A stretch of 14,464 bases of DNA from the NCBI RefSeq assembly GCF_963921845.1, contig NZ_CAWUGZ010000058.1, positions 1 through 14,464 of the forward strand, in the 5' to 3' direction. Shown here piece after piece: positions 1 to 6,488 of this stretch. Both the position numbers and the translations under genes were made by a program. Source of the stretch: Commensalibacter sp963921845. GTDB taxonomy: Bacteria > Pseudomonadota > Alphaproteobacteria > Acetobacterales > Acetobacteraceae. The notes under the pieces were generated by a model, which saw only the letters and a list, made by a program, of their open reading frames with translations, had not been told where the DNA came from and searched no databases. The number at the start of each line of letters is the position of its first letter. Position 1 is the stretch's first letter.

Positions 1-31
1 AGATTATATATATATGAATTTGGGCAAACAA

Positions 32-67
32 TAACGAGTTGTAATTGCTGGTAATAACAACCCGTTA
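32..67. repeat. Imperfect inverted repeat upstream of DAHP synthase
   Basis: The arms at 32-46 and 53-67 are complementary at 13 of 15 positions (mismatches 37/62 and 43/56), with a 6-base loop (GCTGGT). The element ends 26 bases before the DAHP synthase start. It could be an operator dyad or a hairpin in the mRNA leader, and either would suit a gene at the head of a biosynthetic pathway. No T-run follows the right arm, so it does not look like an intrinsic terminator of an upstream gene. The symmetry is read directly from the sequence; any regulatory role is inference. Confidence 0.5.
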
Positions 68-93
68 ATTTCTAGATAACTGGGATATTTTCA

Positions 94-1491
94 ATGAGTG
101 ACGTCTCTTCAAACGCACAACGTAAACAATTTTCGTGGAAGCCCGATAGCTGGCGTACATTTCCTATAAAACATGTTCCAGAATATCCCAACCCAGCAGA
201 ATTACTAACCATCGAAAATAAGTTGCATACCTATCCTCCCTTAGTTTTTGCAGGGGAAATTAGACGTTTAAAAGCACAGTTGGCAGCCGCTGCAAAAGGT
301 GAAGCCTTTGTATTGCAAGGTGGACCGTGTGCAGAAAATTTTGAAGAATTTACTGCTGATATTATCAGGGATGTTTTTCGTATTTTATTACAGATGGCTA
401 TTGTGTTGACCTATGGTGCGAAAGTACCCGTGGTAAAAATAGGGCGCATCGCAGGCCAGTTTGCGAAACCAAGATCCTCGCCTACAGAAACCTTACAGGG
501 AAAAGAACTTCTTTCTTATCGGGGCGAAATTATTAATGGAACTGAATTTTCTGAAATCAGTCGTGTTCCAGATCCAAAACGAATGGAAACAGCCTATTTC
601 CAAGCTGCAGGTACGTTGAATTTGATTAGAGCTTTTGCTACGGGCGGATATGCCAATTTGCATGAGGTGCATCGTTGGAATCTCGATTTTGTTGAACGAT
701 CACCTTTGGCCGAACGCTATGGTGTGTTATCTGAAAAAATTGATGATACGCTGGCTTTCATGCGCGCTTGTGGTTTGAATTCGCAAAATACGCCCCAAAT
801 TCATGAAACTGATTTTTATACGTCTCACGAAGCGTTGTTATTACCTTATGAACAAGCGTTAACTCGGATTGATTCGACGTCTGGAGAATGGTATGGGTGT
901 TCCGCTCATTTTTTATGGATTGGAGATCGTACCCGTCAGCCCGAAGGAGCCCATGTTGAATTTCTACGTGGGATAAAAAATCCTATCGGTATTAAGGTCG
1001 GGCCGAGCGCAAACACAGATGACTTGATGAAACTGCTCGATATTTTGAATCCAACGAATGAAGCAGGGCGGATCTCTCTTATTACGCGTATGGGGGCGTC
1101 AAAAATCAGGGACCTTCTTCCGCCTTTTGTGCACGCTATCAATCAATCAGGCAATGTCGTAACTTGGCTCTGTGATCCCATGCATGGAAACACAATATCA
1201 ACGCGTAATGGGGTTAAGACCCGTTCTTTTGATTCAATATTAACCGAAGTGATCGGGTTTTTTGATACGATATCGTCTTGCGATGCAATTCCTGGTGGCA
1301 TTCATATTGAAATGACTGGGGCGGATGTCACGGAATGTATTGGCGGGGCGCATGATCTTACAGAAGCGGACCTTGCAGAACGTTATCAAACCTTTTGTGA
1401 TCCGAGATTGAACGCCGAGCAATCCTTAGAAATGGCATTTTTAGTTGCTGAAGAATTAACTAAGAGAAATTTTGCTCAGTCCAATAAATAA
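94..1491 (+). CDS. aroG: Class II (plant-type) 3-deoxy-D-arabino-heptulosonate 7-phosphate synthase
   Basis: This cytoplasmic enzyme condenses phosphoenolpyruvate with erythrose 4-phosphate to give DAHP, the first step of the shikimate pathway to aromatic amino acids. At 465 residues it has the usual class II length. The expected landmarks are in order: LQGGPCAENF (74-83), KIGRIAGQFAKPRS (115-128, with substrate-binding Arg118), WIGDRTRQ (275-282), DPMHGN (361-366), GGIHIEMTG (401-409) and CDPRLN (435-440). By comparison with the Mycobacterium enzyme the metal ligands should be Cys79, His364, Glu406 and Asp436, and all are present. One oddity is Pro78 before the metal-binding Cys, where I recall Asp in most class II enzymes (GGDCAE). 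The ATG at 94 has only a weak upstream TGGGAT but matches the family N-terminus. The gene heads a + strand cluster, and pncB starts 28 bases after its stop. Confidence 0.96.
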   Translation: MSDVSSNAQRKQFSWKPDSWRTFPIKHVPEYPNPAELLTIENKLHTYPPLVFAGEIRRLKAQLAAAAKGEAFVLQGGPCAENFEEFTADIIRDVFRILLQMAIVLTYGAKVPVVKIGRIAGQFAKPRSSPTETLQGKELLSYRGEIINGTEFSEISRVPDPKRMETAYFQAAGTLNLIRAFATGGYANLHEVHRWNLDFVERSPLAERYGVLSEKIDDTLAFMRACGLNSQNTPQIHETDFYTSHEALLLPYEQALTRIDSTSGEWYGCSAHFLWIGDRTRQPEGAHVEFLRGIKNPIGIKVGPSANTDDLMKLLDILNPTNEAGRISLITRMGASKIRDLLPPFVHAINQSGNVVTWLCDPMHGNTISTRNGVKTRSFDSILTEVIGFFDTISSCDAIPGGIHIEMTGADVTECIGGAHDLTEADLAERYQTFCDPRLNAEQSLEMAFLVAEELTKRNFAQSNK

Positions 1492-1519
1492 ATTTGTTAA
1501 GAGGGGGGACTGTTTTCTT

Positions 1520-2725
1520 ATGTGTTTTAAAAAAGAACCGTCGTTAGAAAATGGTTTTCGCTCTGCTTTAGCAGCGAAAGAACCTCATGATTATATTAAA
1601 ATAGAGGAACGTACGGATACATATTTTATAAAGACGAAAACCATTGTTGATCATTATGGTGACAAAGAGGTCGTTTATGCCATTTTCCTGCGAAGACCTG
1701 TGGTCTCTGCACCGCGTCTTGTGCTGGATTGGCTTGATTTGATTTTTCGACGAGAAAAAATAAAGGCTGAGGTTTACGTGGCCTTCCCCGAGGGGGAGTG
1801 GGTGGGGGCAGGTCTACCTATTTTGTATATTAAGGGATCGTTCAAGCAATTGGTTATGCTGGAAACAATTTTTCTCCAAAAATTGGGGGTATGTTGCGTT
1901 GCCGCTTGCAATGCGTATCAAATGGCGCTGACGCTTCCGCATGTTCAATTTGTTGCGATGGGCGCACGCCATTGTGCGGGGTTTGAGATGCAAGAGATGG
2001 TGGAATATGCGGCCTGGGTGGGATCGCAAGCGGCTAAGAAGAAAATAGGGGCAAAAGGATTTATTGGTACATCGAGTAACGAAACTTCAAAATCATTCTT
2101 CGGTCTTCGCCAAGGATTTGGTACTATGCCGCATGCCTTAATTGGGTATGCAGGCTCAACCCTAGCGGCGGCTGAATTGTTTCACGAACAATTTCCTACT
2201 CAAGACTTAAGCGTGTTGGTTGATTATTTTGGAAAAGAGGTAACAGACGGATTGGCTGTTTGTCGTCAGTTTTCTGAATTAGCACACAAAGGAAAAATTT
2301 CTTTACGTATCGATACGCATGGGGGTCGATATTTGGAAGAGTTAAATCAACAAACGTCTTACGAATTAATTATGCGTCACGCCCCTGAAACATTACAGCG
2401 CTATTGTTCGGAAAAAGAGTTGGCGTATTTGGTGGGTACGGGGGTATCGGCAGCTTCGCTGTGGCATATGCGTGAAAAACTTGATGCAGCGGGCTTTCCC
2501 AAAGTAAAATTGATTGCTTCTTCGGGATTTGATTTTGCAAAATGTTTAATCATGTCTGAAGCGGGGGCACCGGTTGATTGTATTGGTACAGGATCCTATA
2601 TTCCTAATTTATGGAATGAAACCTACGCTACCGCAGATATTATTGCCTATGATGGAAAACCTCTCGTAAAAGTAGGCAGAGAATATCTTATAGGGTTTGC
2701 TGAAAAACAAACGAACATATTCTAG
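1520..2725 (+). CDS. pncB: Nicotinate phosphoribosyltransferase (NAD salvage)
   Basis: The product should convert nicotinate and PRPP to nicotinate mononucleotide, the first step of the Preiss-Handler NAD salvage route. The 401-residue protein carries the family's barrel and phosphate-binding landmarks: RRPVVSAPR (58-66), ARHCAG (149-154), GTMPHALIGYAGS (201-213, with His205 in the active-site region), DTHGGR (265-270), ASSGFDF (333-339) and GTGSYIPN (356-363). The ATG at 1520 is chosen because GAGGGGGG (1501-1508) precedes it. An in-frame TTG at 1472 would overlap the end of the DAHP synthase gene and lacks such a site. I recall the same pairing of class II DAHP synthase with this transferase in Acetobacteraceae and relatives, but cannot verify that here. 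The gene is probably cotranscribed with its upstream neighbour. Confidence 0.92.
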   Translation: MCFKKEPSLENGFRSALAAKEPHDYIKIEERTDTYFIKTKTIVDHYGDKEVVYAIFLRRPVVSAPRLVLDWLDLIFRREKIKAEVYVAFPEGEWVGAGLPILYIKGSFKQLVMLETIFLQKLGVCCVAACNAYQMALTLPHVQFVAMGARHCAGFEMQEMVEYAAWVGSQAAKKKIGAKGFIGTSSNETSKSFFGLRQGFGTMPHALIGYAGSTLAAAELFHEQFPTQDLSVLVDYFGKEVTDGLAVCRQFSELAHKGKISLRIDTHGGRYLEELNQQTSYELIMRHAPETLQRYCSEKELAYLVGTGVSAASLWHMREKLDAAGFPKVKLIASSGFDFAKCLIMSEAGAPVDCIGTGSYIPNLWNETYATADIIAYDGKPLVKVGREYLIGFAEKQTNIF

Positions 2726-2747
2726 ACGAGTAAAAGGGATTACTTTA

Positions 2748-3116
2748 TTGATTAATCAAGAGAACTTTTTATTGAAAAAGGACAAAGAATATCGTGTGTA
2801 TATTTATGATTTGTCCAGCGAGGATAAACAAAAAGAAGTGGAAATTGTTTCCGGTTTCGTTTCTCTAGATCATGCTAATTTATTTGCACAATGCTACGTA
2901 AGGGATAGTATTGAACGCTGTCGTACACCCACTTCATCCGCTGAAGAAGTATACCATTTATGGTTAAATTTCGGAGAAGACGTTAAAGTGTTAAGCCATG
3001 ATGAAATACTTTGGGATTCTAGGGATGAAGTTAATGGTTTTATCGAAAATGGTTCCAGTCATATGCAAAGAAATTGGCGATCCATTGACCCAAGAGCGCT
3101 AAAAGAAGAAGACTAA
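2748..3116 (+). CDS. Small uncharacterised conserved protein between pncB and gltX
   Basis: This is a 122-residue soluble protein with no signal peptide or membrane segment, and I cannot assign it a function. The likely core is a compact alpha/beta fold: KDKEYRVYIYDLS (11-23, a beta strand), GFVSLDHANLFAQCYVRDSIERC (36-58, strand then helix) and EEVYHLWLNFGEDVKVL (67-83). The C-terminus is polar and probably flexible. It resembles small proteins I recall from other Rhodospirillales, all without a known role. No ATG fits. I favour the TTG at 2748 because AAAAGGGA (2732-2739) lies 8 bases upstream and the start falls 22 bases after the pncB stop. An in-frame TTG at 2697 would add 17 residues overlapping pncB. 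The tight spacing to pncB and gltX implies cotranscription. Confidence 0.75.
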   Translation: MINQENFLLKKDKEYRVYIYDLSSEDKQKEVEIVSGFVSLDHANLFAQCYVRDSIERCRTPTSSAEEVYHLWLNFGEDVKVLSHDEILWDSRDEVNGFIENGSSHMQRNWRSIDPRALKEED

Positions 3117-3146
3117 ATTTTAATAATTTTGAGATAAGTGTTTAGA

Positions 3147-4490
3147 ATGAAATTACGTTTTGCCCCAAGCCCTACTGGATTAATGCATGTTGGTAATGCT
3201 CGGTTAGCGGTAGCCAATGCTCTGTTTGCTCGTCGTCATCAGGGCACGTTTATGTTAAGAATTGATGATACGGATGTTGAGCGTTCAAAGGACGAGTATG
3301 TACGGGAAATTTACAAAGCGCTGCAATGGCTGGGGCTACCATGGGACGAACTGATGCATCAATCGGATCGTTTGGAGCATTATCATAATGCAATTGAAAA
3401 GTTAAAACAATCTGGACGTTTGTACCCATGTTTTGAAACCAAAGAAGAACTTGATTTTAAAAGAGAGTTAAGACGTAGGCAAAATAAACCCCCTATTTAC
3501 GATAGGGCTATGCTGAAGCTGACGGAAAAACAAAAAGCCGATGCAGAAGCCAATGGGAAAAGGCCACATTGGCGTTTTTTACTGTCGGACAAAGAAGTAC
3601 AGTGGAACGATTTGGTTATGGGGGCCTGTCGCGTTAAATTAACTTCAATTTCCGATCCCATCATGATTAAAGCAGACGGCACCGTTTTGTATACCCTTGC
3701 TTCGGTGGTAGACGATTTAGAAACGGGGATTACCCACATTATACGAGGGGAAGATCACGTTACCAATACAGGCGTACAGATTGATCTTATTAATGCTTTG
3801 TCAAAACAGGAAAATTCTATACATTTTGCACACTTGCCCTTGCTTTTAGACGAAGATGGGGGAAAACTATCCAAACGTTTAGGGAGTATTTCAATTCGCA
3901 AGCTTAGAGAAGATGGTTTGGAACCAAAAGCCGTTATGTCTTATCTCGCTCGTTTAGGTACTTCAAGGGATCCACAGTTACTAAGTTTTGATGAATTGGC
4001 TAAAGATTACGATTTATCCACTTATTCGCGTTCACCGGCCCGCTTTGACGTTCATCAATTGCTCGCTTTAAATAAAAAATGCCTTCATACGATGGATTTT
4101 GAAGAAGTAAAGGGCCGATTGCCTTCGTGCGTACCTAAAGAATTTTGGCAAGTGATTAGGCCTAACATTGATATGTTAAGCGAAGTTCGCTTTTGGTGGG
4201 ATCTTGCACAAAACGATATTATACCCGAAGCCGAAATAGGGGACAAAGCGTTCCTACAGCAAGCACTGGAAGCGTTGCCTATGGGTGAGTGGAACGAAGA
4301 CACATGGCCTCAGTGGATAAATACGCTTAAAGCGATCAGTGGAAGAAAAGGAAAATCGCTGTTCCATCCTTTGCGTTTGGCCCTAACTCGAGAGGAAAAA
4401 GGACCCGAAATGAAAGGGTTTTTACCGTTTATTGGGTATGAACGGGCAACAAAGCGTTTGAAGGAAGCAATAGCAAATTTGCAATCCTAG
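3147..4490 (+). CDS. gltX: Glutamyl-tRNA synthetase
   Basis: This class I aminoacyl-tRNA synthetase charges tRNA(Glu), and in bacteria lacking glutaminyl-tRNA synthetase some forms also charge tRNA(Gln). The 447-residue protein has the N-terminal RFAPSPTG signature, the HIGH-type motif HVGN (14-17) and the KMSKS-type motif KLSKR (240-244). A mostly helical anticodon-binding half follows. The segment after YPCF lacks the cysteine pairs that bind zinc in E. coli GltX, so this is a zinc-free type. Many alphaproteobacteria carry two GltX paralogues; which one this is, and whether it discriminates against tRNA(Gln), cannot be decided from the sequence alone. The ATG at 3147 gives the usual MKLRFAPSPTG start. 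A GTG at 3138 would add three residues. The gene lies 30 bases behind the small protein gene. Confidence 0.96.
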   Translation: MKLRFAPSPTGLMHVGNARLAVANALFARRHQGTFMLRIDDTDVERSKDEYVREIYKALQWLGLPWDELMHQSDRLEHYHNAIEKLKQSGRLYPCFETKEELDFKRELRRRQNKPPIYDRAMLKLTEKQKADAEANGKRPHWRFLLSDKEVQWNDLVMGACRVKLTSISDPIMIKADGTVLYTLASVVDDLETGITHIIRGEDHVTNTGVQIDLINALSKQENSIHFAHLPLLLDEDGGKLSKRLGSISIRKLREDGLEPKAVMSYLARLGTSRDPQLLSFDELAKDYDLSTYSRSPARFDVHQLLALNKKCLHTMDFEEVKGRLPSCVPKEFWQVIRPNIDMLSEVRFWWDLAQNDIIPEAEIGDKAFLQQALEALPMGEWNEDTWPQWINTLKAISGRKGKSLFHPLRLALTREEKGPEMKGFLPFIGYERATKRLKEAIANLQS

Positions 4491-4600
4491 GAAAAATTTC
4501 ATTATTTTTATTTAGGTCTACGACAGATGCGAATAAACGGTGACGTTTGGTTAGGCAATCAAATTTTTACGGTTCCGTTTTTTTAGGTTATTTCATTGCC

Positions 4601-5938
4601 ATGTTAAATTCTCTTCAAGCAGAGCTGTTAAGCCCCGCGGGCACATTAAAAGCAATGCGTTATGCGTTTGCATACGGGGCTGACGCCGTTTATGCGGGTC
4701 AACCGCGTTATAGCTTGCGCGTGAGGAACAATGAGTTCACGCATGAAAACTTAACCATTGGAATTAAAGAAGCACATGCTCTAGATAAATCTTTTTACGT
4801 AGTGGTGAATATCGCCCCTCATAATGCAAAACTCAGGACGTTCGTTCAAGACCTTGAACCTATTGTTGCCATGAATCCAGATGCGTTAATTATGTCTGAT
4901 CCAGGTTTAATTATGATGGTGCGTGAACATTTTCCTCAAATGGCCGTTCATTTATCGGTTCAAGCGAATGCAGTGAATTGGGCAACGGTTAAATTTTGGA
5001 AACAAATGGGCTTAGAGCGCGTCATCTTATCACGAGAATTGTCTCTTAAAGAAATTGAAGAGATACGAAAGCAGGTGCCTGATGTCGAGTTAGAAGTCTT
5101 CGTTCATGGTGCATTATGTATGGCGTATTCTGGACGTTGTTTACTTTCAGGCTATATCAATCATCGAGACGCCAACCAAGGTACTTGTACGAATTCATGC
5201 CGTTGGAAATATGGGGTTGAAGAGGCGAGAGAAAATGAATTGGGGCAAATTGTTTCTAGCAAAAAGGATTTGGCAAATAAATTTACAACATTGGGTGAGG
5301 GAAAACCCACAGATAAAGTATTTATTTTACGTGAAGGGCATCGGCCACAAGAAGAGATGACTGCCTTTGAGGACGAACATGGTACATATATCATGAACTC
5401 TAAAGATTTATGCGCTATTGAGCATGTAGAACGTTTAGTGAGCATGGGGGTACAATCGTTGAAAATTGAAGGTCGTACTAAATCGCATTATTATTGTGCG
5501 CGAACGGCACAAATTTATCGTAAAGCCATTGATGATGCCTTAGCAGGACGGCCATTCAATAAAGATTTAACGTTGAATCTTCAGTCGCTTGCCAACCGTG
5601 GATACACGGATGGCTTTTTACAAAGGCATAAACACCATACGTATCAGAATTACGAAACGGGTTCTTCTCGTTCTTTTAAACAACAATTTGTAGGTGAGTT
5701 TACGGGAGTATTACGAAACGGGCTGGCAGAAGTTAAGGTTAAAAATCGTTTTGAAGTGGGTGATCGTCTTGAAATGATGTCCCCTAAGAAGAATCTAGAT
5801 TTCAATCTTAAGATTATGGAAAACATCGCGGGTGAGGCTATTGACGTTGCCCCTGGTGATAGTCATACGGTCTATGTATCGATTCCTGAGCAAATAAATT
5901 TAACCTACGCACTGCTTATGAAAACTATTGCGCCATAG
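4601..5938 (+). CDS. trhP: U32-family tRNA hydroxylation protein, TrhP/YegQ type
   Basis: The protein matches the U32 'peptidase' family. Its TrhP (YegQ) branch is known in E. coli to form 5-hydroxyuridine at the wobble position (U34) of tRNA, in a reaction that depends on prephenate and iron-sulfur assembly. The N-terminal LLSPAGTLKAMRYAFAYGAD (10-29) and AVYAGQPRYSLRVRNNEF (29-46) match that branch, as does the U32 signature EVFVHGALCMAYSGRCLLSG (165-184). Cys173, Cys180, Cys196 and Cys200 form a cluster suited to an Fe-S site. A beta-rich C-terminal domain follows from about residue 340. At 445 residues it is close to E. coli TrhP. The ATG at 4601 begins just before the conserved LLSPAG. 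An upstream in-frame start at 4547 would add 18 unconserved residues. It lies 110 bases after gltX, so it may be in the same operon or have its own promoter. Confidence 0.88.
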   Translation: MLNSLQAELLSPAGTLKAMRYAFAYGADAVYAGQPRYSLRVRNNEFTHENLTIGIKEAHALDKSFYVVVNIAPHNAKLRTFVQDLEPIVAMNPDALIMSDPGLIMMVREHFPQMAVHLSVQANAVNWATVKFWKQMGLERVILSRELSLKEIEEIRKQVPDVELEVFVHGALCMAYSGRCLLSGYINHRDANQGTCTNSCRWKYGVEEARENELGQIVSSKKDLANKFTTLGEGKPTDKVFILREGHRPQEEMTAFEDEHGTYIMNSKDLCAIEHVERLVSMGVQSLKIEGRTKSHYYCARTAQIYRKAIDDALAGRPFNKDLTLNLQSLANRGYTDGFLQRHKHHTYQNYETGSSRSFKQQFVGEFTGVLRNGLAEVKVKNRFEVGDRLEMMSPKKNLDFNLKIMENIAGEAIDVAPGDSHTVYVSIPEQINLTYALLMKTIAP

Positions 5939-5957
5939 AATTGTTGCTCGTAAATAT

Positions 5958-5991
5958 GTTTTATTTTTGAAAATTTTCTCAAAAATAAAAC
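5958..5991. repeat. AT-rich perfect inverted repeat between convergent genes
   Basis: The arm GTTTTATTTTTGA (5958-5970) is exactly complementary to TCAAAAATAAAAC (5979-5991), with an 8-base loop. The loop with the adjoining GA also forms the small palindrome GAAAATTTTC (5969-5978). The element starts 20 bases after the trhP stop and ends 5 bases before the end of the convergent yjzC-like gene. Its position suggests a bidirectional 3' end or mRNA-stabilising hairpin. It has almost no G/C in the stem and no T-run on either side, so it is not a classical intrinsic terminator. Confidence 0.6.
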
Positions 5992-5995
5992 AATA

Positions 5996-6160
5996 TCATT
6001 GGGTTTTACGAATTATTTTATAATACATGTCATGTTTGGGCGTAGGAGGAAAGCGTTCCCCTTTAACGCACGTGACTTCATTGATTTTTTTACCATCGGA
6101 TGAGTATTGTCCGTAAATGCCTGATTCTAGAACTTTATCGCCTGGTTTATGGTGATGCAT
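5996..6160 (-). CDS. YjzC-like small protein
   Basis: This is a 54-residue soluble protein of unknown function. After a short His-rich start (MHHHKPGDKV) it has the pattern ESGIYGQY (12-19), then EVTCVKGERFPPTP (27-40) and a basic tail. These features resemble the small YjzC family, in which PG-x-K, SG-x-Y and GERFPPTPK-type motifs recur. No enzymatic role is known to me. The ATG at 6160 is supported by AAGAAGGAT (6176-6168 on the minus strand). The longer in-frame reading to 6220 would begin upstream of that site and inside the promoter region. The gene stands alone, convergent with trhP and codirectional with recG, and has its own likely promoter at 6209-6236. Confidence 0.72.
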   Translation of the reverse strand: MHHHKPGDKVLESGIYGQYSSDGKKINEVTCVKGERFPPTPKHDMYYKIIRKTQ

Positions 6161-6208
6161 TTTAAAATCCTTCTTAATAATTAACGTACAAACATGAAGG
6201 CAAATGTT

Positions 6209-6236
6209 ATTGTAAAGCAACCTAAGTAATTGTAAA
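6209..6236 (-). promoter_or_regulatory. Sigma-70-type promoter for the yjzC-like gene
   Basis: On the minus strand TTTACA (6236-6231) is followed after 16 bases by TACAAT (6214-6209). Each hexamer matches the -35 or -10 consensus at five of six positions. Transcription would start near 6202, giving a leader of about 40 bases that includes the ribosome-binding site. Both hexamers lie in an exact direct repeat, CTTTACAAT, spaced 20 bp (two helical turns), which could also serve as a binding site for a regulator. Confidence 0.5.
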
Positions 6237-6285
6237 GTAAAGTTTTTTCCAAGATCATTCTTGATGAGAAATTTTTATGGTTAAT

Positions 6286-6326
6286 AGAGTGGGATCGGTT
6301 TCCCTTACTCTTCGGTTGTTTTTTTT
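6286..6326 (+). terminator. Terminator-like hairpin and T-run on the + strand
   Basis: The stem pairs AGAGT with ACTCT and GGGA with TCCC (6286-6294 with 6301-6311, a two-base bulge, loop TCGGTT). Seven bases later there is an uninterrupted T8 (6319-6326). The gap before the T-run is longer than usual. No + strand gene ends nearby: trhP stops about 350 bases upstream. It may therefore terminate an unannotated short transcript. Confidence 0.35.
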
Positions 6327-6452
6327 AAACACACGTATCTACTTTAAAATTATATGGGATTATGGGCTGATGAAATTAGTATGTTTTGTCTAAGAAGCGA
6401 AAAATAGATAATGTTATATTATAAAGTATTTCGAATAATTTTCATTTAGTCG

Positions 6453-6476
6453 AAAAAAACATCAATTCGTAGAATT
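6453..6476 (-). terminator. Weak terminator-like structure after recG
   Basis: On the minus strand, 13-25 bases past the recG stop, a 5-bp stem (AATTC / GAATT, three-base loop) is followed by GATG and a T7 run. The orientation and distance fit a recG 3' end. The stem is short and has one G:C pair, so factor-dependent termination is as likely. Confidence 0.3.
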
Positions 6477-6488
6477 TCAAATTTAATT

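Larger units (their letters stand above)
6161..6488. other. 328-base non-coding stretch between yjzC-like gene and recG
   Basis: I see no convincing gene on either strand here. The stretch holds the yjzC-like leader and promoter (to 6236) and two small hairpins on the + strand (6250-6263 and 6286-6311) followed by a T-run. The weak 3'-end structure of recG lies at 6453-6476. The part from about 6330 to 6450 is plain AT-rich sequence with nothing recognisable. Confidence 0.6.

Noticed and set aside
3..15. TA dinucleotide run at the left edge
   Set aside because: It is a short, simple AT repeat of the kind expected in AT-rich intergenic DNA, with no matching structure around it.
1472..1519. 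Upstream TTG start for the nicotinate phosphoribosyltransferase
   Set aside because: It would overlap the DAHP synthase gene and lacks a ribosome-binding site. The ATG at 1520 has GAGGGGGG in front of it.
4547..4600. N-terminal extension of the TrhP-like protein
   Set aside because: The 18 extra residues are not part of the family's N-terminus, which begins close to the LLSPAG motif encoded just after the ATG at 4601.
5161..5445. Minus-strand and alternative-frame open frames inside trhP, recG and mfd (for example 5161-5445, 10214-10549, 11225-11632)
   Set aside because: They lie wholly inside strongly supported genes, have Ser/Arg/Cys-rich antisense-type composition and show no family motifs.
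6427..6440. TTTCGAAT, reminiscent of a tRNA T-loop
   Set aside because: The flanking bases do not form a T-stem or acceptor stem, and no anticodon arm is found at the right distance.
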